The notes: generated by a model from the sequence alone, not told the origin. DNA of 64,000 nt from Paucibacter sp. Y2R2-4 (GCF_025717535.1 NZ_JAJIRO010000004.1:496001-560000); one strand, 5' to 3'. Shown: positions 39,308-50,510, counted from the first letter of the stretch. Numbers and translations: made by a program.

Positions 39308-40129
39308 CTATCGATTCACCAACTGGTGTATCGCTGCAGATTCTTGTCGTATCGCCGCATTCAGGCGAGGCAAGACGGCAGCTATCGCTTGCTCACGCTG
39401 CGCCGCAAATTGCACGGTTCTGGCAGAGAGGGGAGGAGGCAGCGCCGACAAGCTGAGATTCTCACCACTGGACGCGCGCAACTCTGCCCTTAGGCGTGCT
39501 GGATCGGGACCACGGTGAGATGACAAAGCCAGGTAGCGACAACGTCCCGCTCTCAACATAGCCATGCCCTGATCCAGGCTGGAGCCGTAAACCTCCTTGC
39601 GGAAAGCCCCGGTGCTCGCCTGGTCAAATTCACTGCCAAATGTGGCACCGCGCATCACACAGACGGAAGTTCCGCGCAGTTCATCAAGTGATTTGATTTC
39701 CGCGTCTTCGGACTGGCGAGAAGCCAGCCAACCGTAACTCGTGAGCACAGCGTCGCTGAAGACGAAATTGCGTTCGCGCTCGGGCGTTCTTGCGATGCCA
39801 AATGCCAGGACTTCACCGCGCTCAGCCATGCTCAGCATACGCGCCAGCGGCACGGCTTGAATCTCCCACTCGATCGCAGCAGCTCGCGCGAGCAGAGCCA
39901 TCAGCGGCTCTATCAAGGGCTTTGACGCGCCCTCCATCACGGCCAATGGCACTTTCATTGGTCGTCGATCCGATCGCGCTTCTTGCTCTGACAACGCAGC
40001 TCGCGCGGGCTCGCCTGTCAAAAGTGAGGTGCCGACGATACCCAGCATGGTCAAGCAATTTCGACGACGAAGACTCACGCCATCCGGACTGCTCTGGGCC
40101 AAGTTCTGCGCACAACTACTCATTCTCAT
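39308..40129 (-). CDS. Periplasmic solute-binding protein, orphan, with Tat-like signal
   Basis: The 273-residue protein has Arg-Arg-Arg-Asn-Cys-Leu-Thr-Met-Leu-Gly near residues 21-30, a twin-arginine-like signal. An SBP_bac_3-type domain follows, with Pro-Leu-Ala-Arg-Met-Leu aligned to the Pro-Trp-Ala-Arg-Ala-Tyr motif of the two binding proteins at 13.2-14.8 kb and Ala-Arg-Thr-Pro-Glu-Arg-Glu shared with one of them. No transporter or kinase is adjacent. The ATG at 40129 precedes the signal; another lies at 40123. Neither has a good ribosome site. Confidence 0.72.
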   Translation of the reverse strand: MRMSSCAQNLAQSSPDGVSLRRRNCLTMLGIVGTSLLTGEPARAALSEQEARSDRRPMKVPLAVMEGASKPLIEPLMALLARAAAIEWEIQAVPLARMLSMAERGEVLAFGIARTPERERNFVFSDAVLTSYGWLASRQSEDAEIKSLDELRGTSVCVMRGATFGSEFDQASTGAFRKEVYGSSLDQGMAMLRAGRCRYLALSSHRGPDPARLRAELRASSGENLSLSALPPPLSARTVQFAAQREQAIAAVLPRLNAAIRQESAAIHQLVNR

Positions 40130-40360
40130 AAGGGATTTCAATGCTCGTGCTGAGCGGGTCGCCGAGTAAACGTTTCCACGACAGCCAAACCGAAGCACAC
40201 ATTCTGATCCGCGCCACCGGCCAGGGCCGCTCGGGGAAGATGTGCAGACGAAGGTCAAGGCCCACAACTCTAAGGCCTGATTCTGCGCTTAGGCTTAAGT
40301 GCGAATGAAGGCACAAAAACAAGGAGTTACAGCAAGGCCGGTTGACCGAGTCGTTAGGAT

Positions 40361-40831
40361 TTACTCGCCGACCAGCGCCCACTCTTTCGCACTCAAGCGG
40401 CGCAAATCAATTTCAGACCACGAATCAATCTCGCCCGTTGATTGATTCCCAAAGCCGAAGTTGCCGTGCAATCCCTTTGTATTCATGACACCGATGAACT
40501 TGGCGGCCAGGACACCGGATTGGCCGTCTTTTGCAATGAGGCTTAGTGATCCAGATTGCGGATCAAACTGGGTTTCTTCAAGAGCGTATTTTTTTCCAGG
40601 ACAAGTGCCACTTGCGTCATAAAGGACGCCAGAAACAGAGGGCCTTGCCCTGTCTTTTGTATCCAGCCAGAGTTTCACTGAAACTCCGCCGCAGTCACCA
40701 GACATGGCAGAGATCTGGACATTTGAAAACGCCCCGAGATACTGACGATGCACCTGACGCTCTTGAGCAAATGCAGCCGAAGTGATGAGGGCAGAGATCC
40801 CAACAGTCGCGAAAACTTGAGTGAATTCCAT
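40361..40831 (-). CDS. Secreted protein of unknown function
   Basis: The 156-residue product starts with a signal peptide (cleaved near Ser-Ala-Ala-Phe-Ala-Gln, residue ~20). The mature part has a Cys pair (near 43 and 71) and a Gly/Asn-rich C-terminal half. I do not recognise a family. Codon use is visibly more A/T than the flanking peptidase genes, suggesting transfer. The ATG at 40831 is used; a TTG 9 nt upstream is an alternative and neither has a clear ribosome site. Confidence 0.6.
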   Translation of the reverse strand: MEFTQVFATVGISALITSAAFAQERQVHRQYLGAFSNVQISAMSGDCGGVSVKLWLDTKDRARPSVSGVLYDASGTCPGKKYALEETQFDPQSGSLSLIAKDGQSGVLAAKFIGVMNTKGLHGNFGFGNQSTGEIDSWSEIDLRRLSAKEWALVGE

Positions 40832-40931
40832 ATTGCTCAATTGCTTCTGCGGAGGCAGCCCTCGCTGAGAAGGAAAATGCCGCCAGCAAACTCATCTTTG
40901 TGCTGGCAGCACGTCCATACTCGCGGCCAAA

Positions 40932-40958
40932 GCCTTTGCGCAGTACCGGCGCAAAGGC
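40932..40958 (-). terminator. 10-bp hairpin after the M16 peptidase pair
   Basis: GCCTTTGCGC (40932-40941) pairs perfectly with GCGCAAAGGC (40949-40958) over a 7-nt loop, 15 nt past the stop of the second M16 gene on the minus strand. Only a short T stretch follows, so termination is probable but not certain. Confidence 0.6.
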
Positions 40959-40972
40959 CGGCGGCGGAAGAA

Positions 40973-42403
40973 TCAGCGGCTCACCTTGAACTCGCCAAAT
41001 TCCTTCAACTGCTCAGCCACGCCTTTGTCGCCCACCACGATGAGCGACTGGCTCTCGGGCGAGAAGTAGGTCTTGCCGATCTCACGCACCTGCTCGGCCG
41101 TGACCTTTTGGATCAGCGGCACATATTGACCCAGGTACTCGGCGGGCAGGCCCACCAGCCAGTTGCTGGCCAGGGTTTGCGCCACCGCGCCTTGCAGCTG
41201 GGTGGTCAGCAGATAGCTACCGGCCACATAGCGCTTGGTCATTTGCAGTTCCTCCACCGGCACCAACTCGGTGCCGATGCGGCGGTATTCCTTGATGAAC
41301 TCCTGCAGGGCTGCGCCAGTGACTTCATTGCGCACATCGGCGCCGCCAGTGATGGCGCCGCCGACGCGGTAAGAGCGCGCACCGGCGCTGGCGCCATAGG
41401 TGTAGCCCTTTTCCTCGCGCAGGTTTTGGTTCACCCGGCTAGAGAAACCACTGCCCAGAATGGTGCTGGTCAGGCGCAGCGGCACTTGGTCGGCGCCGTT
41501 GGCCGGCGCGCCCGGTCGGCCCAGGCGCACGGTGGATTGCACGCTGCCCTCGCGCTCCAGCAGCACATGCTGGGGCTTGGCCGTCACCGGCGAGGCGGCA
41601 ATCTCGGCCGGCGCCGGGCCGCTGGCCGCCCAGTCACCAAAAGCAGCTTGCGCCATCTTCAGGCCTTCTTCGGCCGAGACGCGGCCGGTGATGACCAGCA
41701 GCGCACGGTCGGGGCGGAAGCGCTTGGCGTGCTCGGCGCGCAGCGCGGCGGCGGTTGTGGCTTCGATGGCCTCGGCAGTTTCTTGGCTGCGACCATAGGG
41801 GTGATCGCCGTAGATGGCCGCGTTCAGCGCCTTGCTGGCGCGAAAGCCCGGCTGAGCGCTGGCCACCTTCAGGGCTTGCAAGGCATTCGCCTTGGCCAAA
41901 GCCACCTCACCCTCGGGGAAGGACGCGTGACGCGTCACCTCGGCCAGCAGCTTCATCATGCCTTCGGCATGCGATTTGAGCGCATAGGCGGTCAGTGTGA
42001 TGCCGTCGTTAGCGGCGGTCGCCGCCACGCCACCACCCATGCCTTGGGAAGCCTCGGCGATGGCGCGCGAGTCGCGCTGGGTCGTGCCTTCGTTCAAGAG
42101 ACCGGCCAGCAGCTTGGCCTGGCCGGGGGCCTTGGCCGCGTCGGCGCCAAAGCCGGCGCCACGCAGTGCCAAAACATAGTCCACACGCGGCAGGCCCTGG
42201 CGCGGCAGCACCCAGACTTCCAGGCCGTTGGCCAGCGTCTTCTTGCTGATCTGTGGCACTTGGATGGCTTTGTCCTGGCCGTACTTGGGCAGCTCGGCGG
42301 GCATCTTGACTGCTTCAGCAGCCATGGCGCCCAGCGGCAAAGCCAGTAAGGCAGCCGCACTCGCAGCAAGAGCAATTGTGTTCAGCTTGTGATGAATCAT
42401 CAT
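40973..42403 (-). CDS. M16 family peptidase-like subunit, zinc motif absent
   Basis: The 476-residue protein has a signal peptide (to about Ala-Met-Ala-Ala, residue ~30) and the two-lobed M16 fold, but no HxxEH in the N-terminal lobe: where it belongs the sequence reads Ala-Lys-Leu-Leu-Ala-Gly-Leu-Leu-Asn-Glu-Gly-Thr. Asn-Leu-Arg-Glu-Glu-Lys-Gly-Tyr-Thr-Tyr-Gly in the second half is the conserved R/Y motif that shapes the substrate site. Such subunits pair with an active M16 partner, as in mitochondrial processing peptidase. The partner is the gene 20 nt upstream. The ATG at 42403 has GGGAGA 10 nt upstream. Confidence 0.92.
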   Translation of the reverse strand: MMIHHKLNTIALAASAAALLALPLGAMAAEAVKMPAELPKYGQDKAIQVPQISKKTLANGLEVWVLPRQGLPRVDYVLALRGAGFGADAAKAPGQAKLLAGLLNEGTTQRDSRAIAEASQGMGGGVAATAANDGITLTAYALKSHAEGMMKLLAEVTRHASFPEGEVALAKANALQALKVASAQPGFRASKALNAAIYGDHPYGRSQETAEAIEATTAAALRAEHAKRFRPDRALLVITGRVSAEEGLKMAQAAFGDWAASGPAPAEIAASPVTAKPQHVLLEREGSVQSTVRLGRPGAPANGADQVPLRLTSTILGSGFSSRVNQNLREEKGYTYGASAGARSYRVGGAITGGADVRNEVTGAALQEFIKEYRRIGTELVPVEELQMTKRYVAGSYLLTTQLQGAVAQTLASNWLVGLPAEYLGQYVPLIQKVTAEQVREIGKTYFSPESQSLIVVGDKGVAEQLKEFGEFKVSR

Positions 42404-42423
42404 GGTGAAGGTCTCCCTCGCGT

Positions 42424-43815
42424 TCAAGGCTTGGTGGCGGTGCTGGCAGCAGCGTCGGCGGCAGGAGCGGCCAACATGGCCACCGGCTTGCGATCAATCA
42501 CCGAGCGGTTGGCCTGGGTCAGATAGGTCTTGGCCACGCGCTGCACATCGGCCGAGGTGACGGCTTCAATCCAGCCGGGGATCTGGTTCACCACCTTGGC
42601 ATCGCCCCACAGCGCTTGCAACTTGGCCAAGGTGTCGGCGCGGCTCAAGAAGCTTTCCAGGCCGTTGTACCAATCGGCCAGCAAGCGGGTCTTGACGCGC
42701 TTGAGCGTGGCTTCATCCACGCCGTCTTTCACCACCTTGGCGATTTCTTCGTCCATGGCGGCCAGCAGCGTGTCGGCCGTGGTGCTCGGCTTGTAGAGCG
42801 CAAAGACCGTGAAGATGGTCGGGCCGTCGTATTCCCAGATGCTGGTCAAGCCGTAGAGCGAGTCGACATTCAGCGCCAGCTCGCGACCCTTGATCAGGCC
42901 TTGATAAAAGCGCGAGGCGTCGCCGCCGGCCAGCAACTCGCCCAGCACAGCCATGCCCGGCTGATCTTTGCTGCCGCGATCGGGCATCTTCCAGGCCGCG
43001 GCAATAGCCGGCACCTGGGCCAGCTTGTCGCTTTGCTGCAGGCGCTTCTCGGCGCTGTTCAGGCCTTCACGGAAGTCACTGGGCGCCGGCGTGGCGCGCT
43101 TGGGGATGGCGGCAAAGTACTTCTCGGCCAGCGCAAAAGCCTTGGCCGGCGTGATGTCTCCGGAGATCGACAGCACCGCGTTGTTGGGGCCGTAATAGTC
43201 GCGGTGGAAGGCGCGCACATCGTCGAGGCTGGCGTTCTCCAGATCCTTGAAGCTGCCGTAGCCGTCGTGGTTGTTCTCCCACTTCTCAAAAGCCAGGCCG
43301 CCGATGTCGATCCACATAAAGCCGCCGTAAGGCTGGTTCTGCACATTGACGCGGATCTCTTCCTTCACCACGTCTTGCTGGTTCTTCAGCGTGGCCGCGT
43401 TGAAGTCCAGGGTCTTCATGCGGTCGGCTTCCAGCCAAAGGATGGACTCCAAGGAGGAGACCGGCGCGGTCTCGATGTAGTTGGTGAAGTCCGGGCGGGT
43501 GGAGCCGTTGTTATTGCCGCCACCGCCGGTGATGACCTTGTCGAACACACCCTTGGGCGCCTTGGGCGTGCCCTGGAACATCAGGTGCTCAAACAAATGC
43601 GCAAAGCCGGTGCGGTTCTTGGGCTCCAAGCGCATGCCCACCTTGTAGACCACGCTGACGCCGACGGTGGGCGAGCTGTGGTCTTCGGACACCAAGACGG
43701 TCAAGCCATTGGCGAGCTTTTTGCTGCTCACCGGCAATTGCCACTGATCGGCAGCTTGCGCGGCCAGCGACAGGGCCAGACCCGCAGCCAGAGTGAACAA
43801 AGAGAGTTTGCGCAT
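42424..43815 (-). CDS. M16 family zinc metallopeptidase, catalytic subunit
   Basis: The 463-residue protein has a signal peptide (about 1-22) and the inverted zinc motif His73-Leu-Phe-Glu76-His77. The distal Glu ligand is expected within Val-Val-Lys-Glu-Glu-Ile about 75 residues later. A Gly/Asn-rich loop and Thr-Arg-Pro-Asp-Phe-Thr-Asn-Tyr follow, typical of bacterial periplasmic M16 peptidases. The ATG at 43815 is preceded by GAGGTG 4-5 nt away; the upstream GTG lies inside that site. With the next gene it probably forms a heterodimer that degrades peptides in a closed chamber. Confidence 0.93.
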   Translation of the reverse strand: MRKLSLFTLAAGLALSLAAQAADQWQLPVSSKKLANGLTVLVSEDHSSPTVGVSVVYKVGMRLEPKNRTGFAHLFEHLMFQGTPKAPKGVFDKVITGGGGNNNGSTRPDFTNYIETAPVSSLESILWLEADRMKTLDFNAATLKNQQDVVKEEIRVNVQNQPYGGFMWIDIGGLAFEKWENNHDGYGSFKDLENASLDDVRAFHRDYYGPNNAVLSISGDITPAKAFALAEKYFAAIPKRATPAPSDFREGLNSAEKRLQQSDKLAQVPAIAAAWKMPDRGSKDQPGMAVLGELLAGGDASRFYQGLIKGRELALNVDSLYGLTSIWEYDGPTIFTVFALYKPSTTADTLLAAMDEEIAKVVKDGVDEATLKRVKTRLLADWYNGLESFLSRADTLAKLQALWGDAKVVNQIPGWIEAVTSADVQRVAKTYLTQANRSVIDRKPVAMLAAPAADAAASTATKP

Positions 43816-43883
43816 GGGCACCTCGTTGAGAAGAGAGTTAGAGCGAATGCAGTGAATCCAGCACCAGCAAGTTTTCGTCGCGA

Positions 43884-43915
43884 GCGGCCGTCAGGCATGA
43901 AGGCATGCCGGCCGC
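43884..43915 (-). terminator. Interrupted hairpin between the S9 and M16 genes
   Basis: GCGGCCG (43884-43890) pairs with CGGCCGC (43909-43915) and, inside, GCAT (43895-43898) pairs with ATGC (43905-43908), leaving a 4-nt bulge and a 6-nt loop. It begins 13 nt after the oligopeptidase stop. No T-run is visible, so it may stabilise a 3' end or reduce read-through into the M16 genes. Confidence 0.45.
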
Positions 43916-43927
43916 GCAGCAGAAAAC

Positions 43928-46075
<2,148 letters not shown>

Positions 46076-46384
46076 CAAAATCGTCCTGTTGTGTCTTGAC
46101 CTGGTCCGGTCCCCAAAGCCCGTCCTCATGAGCTGCGTCAAAAGCTGCCGCATTCTGGCAAGGAAGCCGGGGTATGACGAAAGACAGGGGTGAGCTTTCG
46201 ACGGAAAAAGCGTGATTTGCGGGTTTCCACCAAGCTCGTGCCTTTAGGTAGAGCAAAGTAAAGAGGGGCAAGTTGAGTCGCCGGGTGCCGACAACAAATG
46301 CAGGAGCCGAACTCATTCATGCCCAGCCCACAGGGCTTGCTGCTCGGCCCCCGCCTTTGTTCAGGCCAAGAAAGCGAGTCCCCC
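46076..46384. other. Divergent promoter region, 309 nt
   Basis: The region separates the prolyl oligopeptidase and EF-hand genes, transcribed away from each other. A more A/T-rich stretch around 46190-46260 may hold promoters. I see no defined operator or RNA. Confidence 0.4.
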
Positions 46385-47035
46385 ATGATTGCAAGCACCA
46401 GCAATAGCAGCAGTTCCAATCCACCTTATGCCCTGGCCAATGAACAGGCGCGTACGAGCAGAAGCCGCGCCGGGCCCAGCGACGCCCAGGCCGAAGACCT
46501 GTTCAAGCAGATGGACAGCGGGGGCAAGGGCTATGTGACGGCGACCGATGCCCAGGCCTTCATGGTCAAGATCTCAGCTCAAGGAGCACGCCTGGCCGAA
46601 GCCTCTTCAGAGCAGCAGCAAGAAGCGCAACAGAAATTCAGCCAGGCAGATAGCAACGGCGACGGCCAGCTCAGTCTGAGCGAGTTCAAACAGGGCCTGG
46701 CGCAAAGACCGCCCCCACCCGCCGGCGCCGGCCCTGCCCATGGCAAGCCCGATGGCGGCGGTGATGGCGGCGGTGATGGAGGCCCACACACAGCCGGCCG
46801 TCCTAGCGGTGCAGCGCGGGGCGCACCGCCCGCCCCAGCTGCCGGTGCCGCCACGTCGGGCAGCAGCAACAGTGGCAAGAGCTACGAGGCCGCCGATGCC
46901 AACCAAGACGGAAAAGTCAGCGAACCGGAACGCCAGGCCTATGCGCTGAAGCACCCGAAGCAGGATCAGCTTCAGGCGCCAACTCAAACGCAAGCAGCCC
47001 TGCAGAGCTATAGAGAAGTGGCGGAGCTGGCGTGA
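46385..47035 (+). CDS. EF-hand domain protein
   Basis: The 216-residue protein has three EF-hand-like loops: a degenerate one at 44-51 (Asp-Ser-Gly-Gly-Lys-Gly-Tyr), a complete one at 89-100 (Asp89, Asn91, Asp93, Gln95, Glu100) and another at 171-182 (Asp171, Asn173, Asp175, Lys177, Glu182). A low-complexity Pro/Gly/Asp/Ala linker (about 108-162) separates loops 2 and 3; its DNA contains two 12-nt tandem units near 46752-46775. No signal peptide is obvious, so location is uncertain. It should bind Ca2+; partner and role are unknown. Confidence 0.8.
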   Translation: MIASTSNSSSSNPPYALANEQARTSRSRAGPSDAQAEDLFKQMDSGGKGYVTATDAQAFMVKISAQGARLAEASSEQQQEAQQKFSQADSNGDGQLSLSEFKQGLAQRPPPPAGAGPAHGKPDGGGDGGGDGGPHTAGRPSGAARGAPPAPAAGAATSGSSNSGKSYEAADANQDGKVSEPERQAYALKHPKQDQLQAPTQTQAALQSYREVAELA

Positions 47036-47066
47036 ATGCAAGCATGCGGCCGAGCACCGCAGGCCT

Positions 47067-48146
47067 TTAGTTCAGCCTCGGCGCCGGGCTTGAAAAGCGC
47101 TGCCGGTACTGCTGCGGCGTGATGCCGGCATGGCGCTTCAGACTGCGCTGCAAGCTGTCCACCGAGCCAAAGCCGGCCCGCTGCGCCACCCGCTCCAAGG
47201 GCCAGGCGCTTTGCTCCAAATAGCTCTTGGCGCGGTCCAGGCGCAGAGCTTCGACAAAGCGGGCCGGCGTTTGGCCGGTCTCGCTGAGAAAGAGCCGCGC
47301 GAAATGGCGCTCGCTCATATGTGCGCGCTCGGCCAAGGCCGCCACGCCCAGGTCTTGGGCGGGGTGTTCCACCATCCACAGCAGCAGCGCGGCCAGGCGC
47401 CGCTCACTACTGCTGGCATTGCCGGCCTGCTCGGCGCGGCTGGCCTGGGTCTGCGCCTGCAGGCCGGCCGAATACTGTGACTGCCCGCCGGGGCGGCGCA
47501 AAAACAGCACCAAATTGCGCGCCACCTGCAGAGCCAGGGCCTGACCCAGATCGGCCTCCACCAGCGCCAGCGAGAGATCAATCGCCGCCGTGATGCCGGC
47601 CGAGCTGTAGAGCGGCGGGTCGGCCACAAAGATGGCGTCGGGCTCCAAATTCACCTGGGGGTAAAGCGCCGCCAGCCGCTCGCAATACTGCCAATGCGTG
47701 GTGGCGCGGCGGCCATCCAAGAGCCCCGCCGCCGCCAAGGCAAAGGCTCCGGTGCAGACGCTGCCCATGCGCCGCACCTGGCCCACGCGCCGCTGCAGCC
47801 AAGGCACCACTTGGGGCACCGAACCCGGCTGCTCCAACACCTCGTCATTGCCGCCCACCACCAAGACGGTATCGATGGCGCCGCGCAGCGCCGCCAGCGC
47901 CGTCGTCGGGCCGAGCTGCAGGCCTGAGTTGCTGGTGATAGGCCCACCCTCCGGCGAGGCCAGCAGCAGGCGGTAGGGCCTCGGACGGCCGGCCTCTTGG
48001 CAATAGGTGTTGGCCTTGCTGAAGACCTCCCAGGGGCCGGTGACGTCCAGCGACTGGCAACCCTCGTAGACCACCAGCACGATGGTCTTGGGCGCTTGGG
48101 ACTCGGCAGCCCGTTCCTTTTTTGCTTTGGCAGTTTTTGCGGTCAT
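47067..48146 (-). CDS. GlxA-type AraC regulator with DJ-1/PfpI domain
   Basis: The 359-residue regulator has an N-terminal DJ-1/PfpI-like domain (about 20-195, with Ser-Val-Cys-Thr-Gly-Ala-Phe containing the usual nucleophile-elbow Cys, and His-Trp-Gln-Tyr-Cys-Glu-Arg-Leu). A C-terminal AraC double helix-turn-helix covers about 240-350, with Gly-Phe-Gly-Ser-Val-Asp-Ser-Leu-Gln-Arg-Ser-Leu-Lys. The family includes ArgR/GbdR-like sensors of small nitrogen compounds. The ATG at 48146 starts a basic Ala/Lys leader. It diverges from an MFS permease gene 42 nt away, which is its most likely target. Confidence 0.92.
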   Translation of the reverse strand: MTAKTAKAKKERAAESQAPKTIVLVVYEGCQSLDVTGPWEVFSKANTYCQEAGRPRPYRLLLASPEGGPITSNSGLQLGPTTALAALRGAIDTVLVVGGNDEVLEQPGSVPQVVPWLQRRVGQVRRMGSVCTGAFALAAAGLLDGRRATTHWQYCERLAALYPQVNLEPDAIFVADPPLYSSAGITAAIDLSLALVEADLGQALALQVARNLVLFLRRPGGQSQYSAGLQAQTQASRAEQAGNASSSERRLAALLLWMVEHPAQDLGVAALAERAHMSERHFARLFLSETGQTPARFVEALRLDRAKSYLEQSAWPLERVAQRAGFGSVDSLQRSLKRHAGITPQQYRQRFSSPAPRLN

Positions 48147-48188
48147 TGTGTCAAACCAGACATAGCCCCCCAGCATAAGCTCTAAGCC

Positions 48189-49427
48189 ATGAACACGCAA
48201 AACCCCTTGTCCACTGTCCGCCTCTTGGTCTTCAGCCAAGCGCTCTTTGTGTGCGGCTCGGCCATCGGCCTCACGCTGACCGGCCTGGTCGGCGCGATGC
48301 TGGCACCCAGTCGCGCACTCGCCACCCTGCCCTATGCGCTGGTGACGCTGGCCACGGCCTTCAGCACCATTCCGGTCTCGCTGCTGATGCTGCGCTGGGG
48401 GCGGCGCCGCGTTTTCATGATGGGCAGCGTGGCCGGTGCGCTGGGCGGGGCCCTGGCGGCCTGGGCGATTGTGCGCAATGACTTTCTGCTCTTTTGCCTG
48501 GCCAATATGGGCCTGGGCCTATTCGCCGCCAGCGCCCAGTACTACCGCTTCGCCGCCAATGAGGCCGCGCCGGCCGAGCACAAAGCGCGTGCAATTGCCT
48601 GGGTCATCAGCGGCGGCGTGCTGGCCGCGCTGATCGGTCCCACGCTGGCGGCCTGGGCGCGCGAGGCTGTGCCGCGCCACAGCTTTGCCGGCTCTTACCT
48701 GGTCTTGGCGGGGTTGGCCTTGTTGTCGGCGCTGGTGCTCAGCCGGCTGGGTTTAGCGCTAGCCCGGCCGGCCACGCCAACAGGCCCGCAGGCTGCAACT
48801 GAGAGCGACAAGACACCGCTGCGCCAACTCTTGCGCCGACCGGTCTTCATCACCGCCGCCGGCCACAGCGCCTTGGCGGCGGGCTTGATGATGTTTGTGA
48901 TGACCTCCACACCGCTGGCCGTCTTGGGCTGCGGCTTGGGCGTGGAGCAGGCGGCCTCGGTGATCCAGTGGCACTTGCTGGCCATGTTTGCGCCGGGCTT
49001 TTTCAGCGGCCGCTTGATTGCGCGCTGGGGCGTGCTGCGGGTGCTGTGGCTGGGTGCAGCCTTGTTCGGCGCCGGCAGCCTCTTGGCCTTGAGCGGGCTG
49101 AGCCTGCCGCATTTCGGCCTGGCTTTGATGCTCAATGGCGCGGCCTGGCATTGCATGTTTGTCGGCGCCAGCACGCTGCTGACGCAAGGCTTGGCGGCCG
49201 ACAGTCCGGCCGACCGCGCCCGCGCCCAAGCGGCCAATGAATTCATCACCGCCAGCGTGGCAGCCAGTTGCGCTTTGCTGGCCGGCTGGGTGTTTGAGCG
49301 CTATGGCTGGGCCACGGTGCAGGCGGCCATCTGGCCGGGCCTGCTGACGGCCGCTGCCCTGGCCGCTTGGTTCAGCGGGCGCGCTGGCTCCACAAAACCC
49401 CAGCCGCAATCAACAGCATGCCGATGA
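48189..49427 (+). CDS. MFS transporter
   Basis: The 412-residue protein has twelve helices and the MFS motif A variant Leu-Arg-Trp-Gly-Arg-Arg-Arg-Val-Phe between helices 2 and 3, with a related Ile-Ala-Arg-Trp-Gly segment in the second half. It resembles drug or metabolite exporters but its substrate is unknown. It shares a 42-nt divergent promoter region with the GlxA-type regulator. Its last 56 nt overlap the end of the convergent EamA gene, and both reading frames look real there. Confidence 0.88.
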   Translation: MNTQNPLSTVRLLVFSQALFVCGSAIGLTLTGLVGAMLAPSRALATLPYALVTLATAFSTIPVSLLMLRWGRRRVFMMGSVAGALGGALAAWAIVRNDFLLFCLANMGLGLFAASAQYYRFAANEAAPAEHKARAIAWVISGGVLAALIGPTLAAWAREAVPRHSFAGSYLVLAGLALLSALVLSRLGLALARPATPTGPQAATESDKTPLRQLLRRPVFITAAGHSALAAGLMMFVMTSTPLAVLGCGLGVEQAASVIQWHLLAMFAPGFFSGRLIARWGVLRVLWLGAALFGAGSLLALSGLSLPHFGLALMLNGAAWHCMFVGASTLLTQGLAADSPADRARAQAANEFITASVAASCALLAGWVFERYGWATVQAAIWPGLLTAAALAAWFSGRAGSTKPQPQSTACR

Positions 49428-50337
49428 TGGTGGCGCCGTCGGGCTGTTCGCCAAACAGCGGCAGGGCCAGCAGCGTGGCCAGCACCGGCGTCAGGGCGCC
49501 CGCGGTGGCGCTGCGCTGTGCGCCCAGGCGAGCCACGGCAAAGCTGTAGCTCAGCGTGGAGATCAGGCCCACGCCAATGCTTTGAATGCCCAGCTGCAAA
49601 AGCCATTGCTGGCCTGAGAGTTGCGGCAGGCCGAAACTGGCCACGCCGCCCTGAGCGAATTGCCACAGCAGCAGGGGCAGCAGCAAAAGCAAAGACACGC
49701 TGGAGATCATGGCCGCCGCCTCGATCGGCGCCAGCTTGGCTTCACGCAGCGCCAGCGTGTAAGCCGACCACATCAAGCTGCCCAGCAAAAACATGGCGTA
49801 ACCCTGAGCCAGACCGGCATGGCCGGCCTTCATGGCCAACAGGGTCGCGATGCCGGCGGCAATGCACAGCAGGGCCGGCCAACGCGCCAGCGCCGCGCGG
49901 CCATGCAGGGCCGCCGCCAGCAAGGCGGTGAAGAGCGGCAAGGTACCGGGAATCAGCGTGGCGCCATCGGCCACCGGCGCATGCCGCATGCCCCAGCCGG
50001 CCACGAGGAAGTAAGGCAGGCCCGCGCCCGCCACGATCAAGACCCAGAGCTTGGCCGGCACCGCCGCAAAACGCGCCCGCCGACGCCACAAGAGCGGCGC
50101 AAACAAAAGCCCGGCCGGGCCAAAGCGCAGCAGTGCCAGCTCGGCCGGCGGCAAGGCCGCGCGAGCACCGGCACGCAAGGAGATGAAGAACGCCGCCCAG
50201 ATGCACAGCGTCAAGGCCAAGGCCGCCCAACCCAGCAGCTCATACCGCCCGAAAGCCGAGGCCTTTTTCAGCTGGGGTGTGGCGCTGGCGGCAGGAGCCG
50301 AAGCAAGGGAAACCGAAGGAACAACAGGGCTGGACAT
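49372..50337 (-). CDS. DMT superfamily (EamA) transporter
   Basis: The 321-residue protein has ten helices in two EamA repeats (about 30-165 and 180-315), with Arg-Phe-Gly-Pro-Ala-Gly-Leu-Leu-Phe-Ala-Pro in the first repeat. Relatives export amino acids or metabolites. It is divergent from an Lrp-type regulator gene, a common pairing in amino acid efflux, so amino acid export under Lrp control is a reasonable inference. Its 3' end overlaps the convergent MFS gene by 56 nt. Confidence 0.9.
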   Translation of the reverse strand: MSSPVVPSVSLASAPAASATPQLKKASAFGRYELLGWAALALTLCIWAAFFISLRAGARAALPPAELALLRFGPAGLLFAPLLWRRRARFAAVPAKLWVLIVAGAGLPYFLVAGWGMRHAPVADGATLIPGTLPLFTALLAAALHGRAALARWPALLCIAAGIATLLAMKAGHAGLAQGYAMFLLGSLMWSAYTLALREAKLAPIEAAAMISSVSLLLLLPLLLWQFAQGGVASFGLPQLSGQQWLLQLGIQSIGVGLISTLSYSFAVARLGAQRSATAGALTPVLATLLALPLFGEQPDGATIIGMLLIAAGVLWSQRAR

Positions 50338-50510
50338 GGGCGCTCGAAGACAGAAAAGGCAAATGCCGCCCAGACAGCAGGCGGCATGGAGCGAAATTTT
50401 CCGGCGCCACCGCGAGCGAATTCGGCCCTATTCACGCCACTCAGCTCTGAAATTGAGCGAATTCAAGCTCTATGATTCTGAAAATTGATGGAAATCACCC
50501 AAACCCAATC

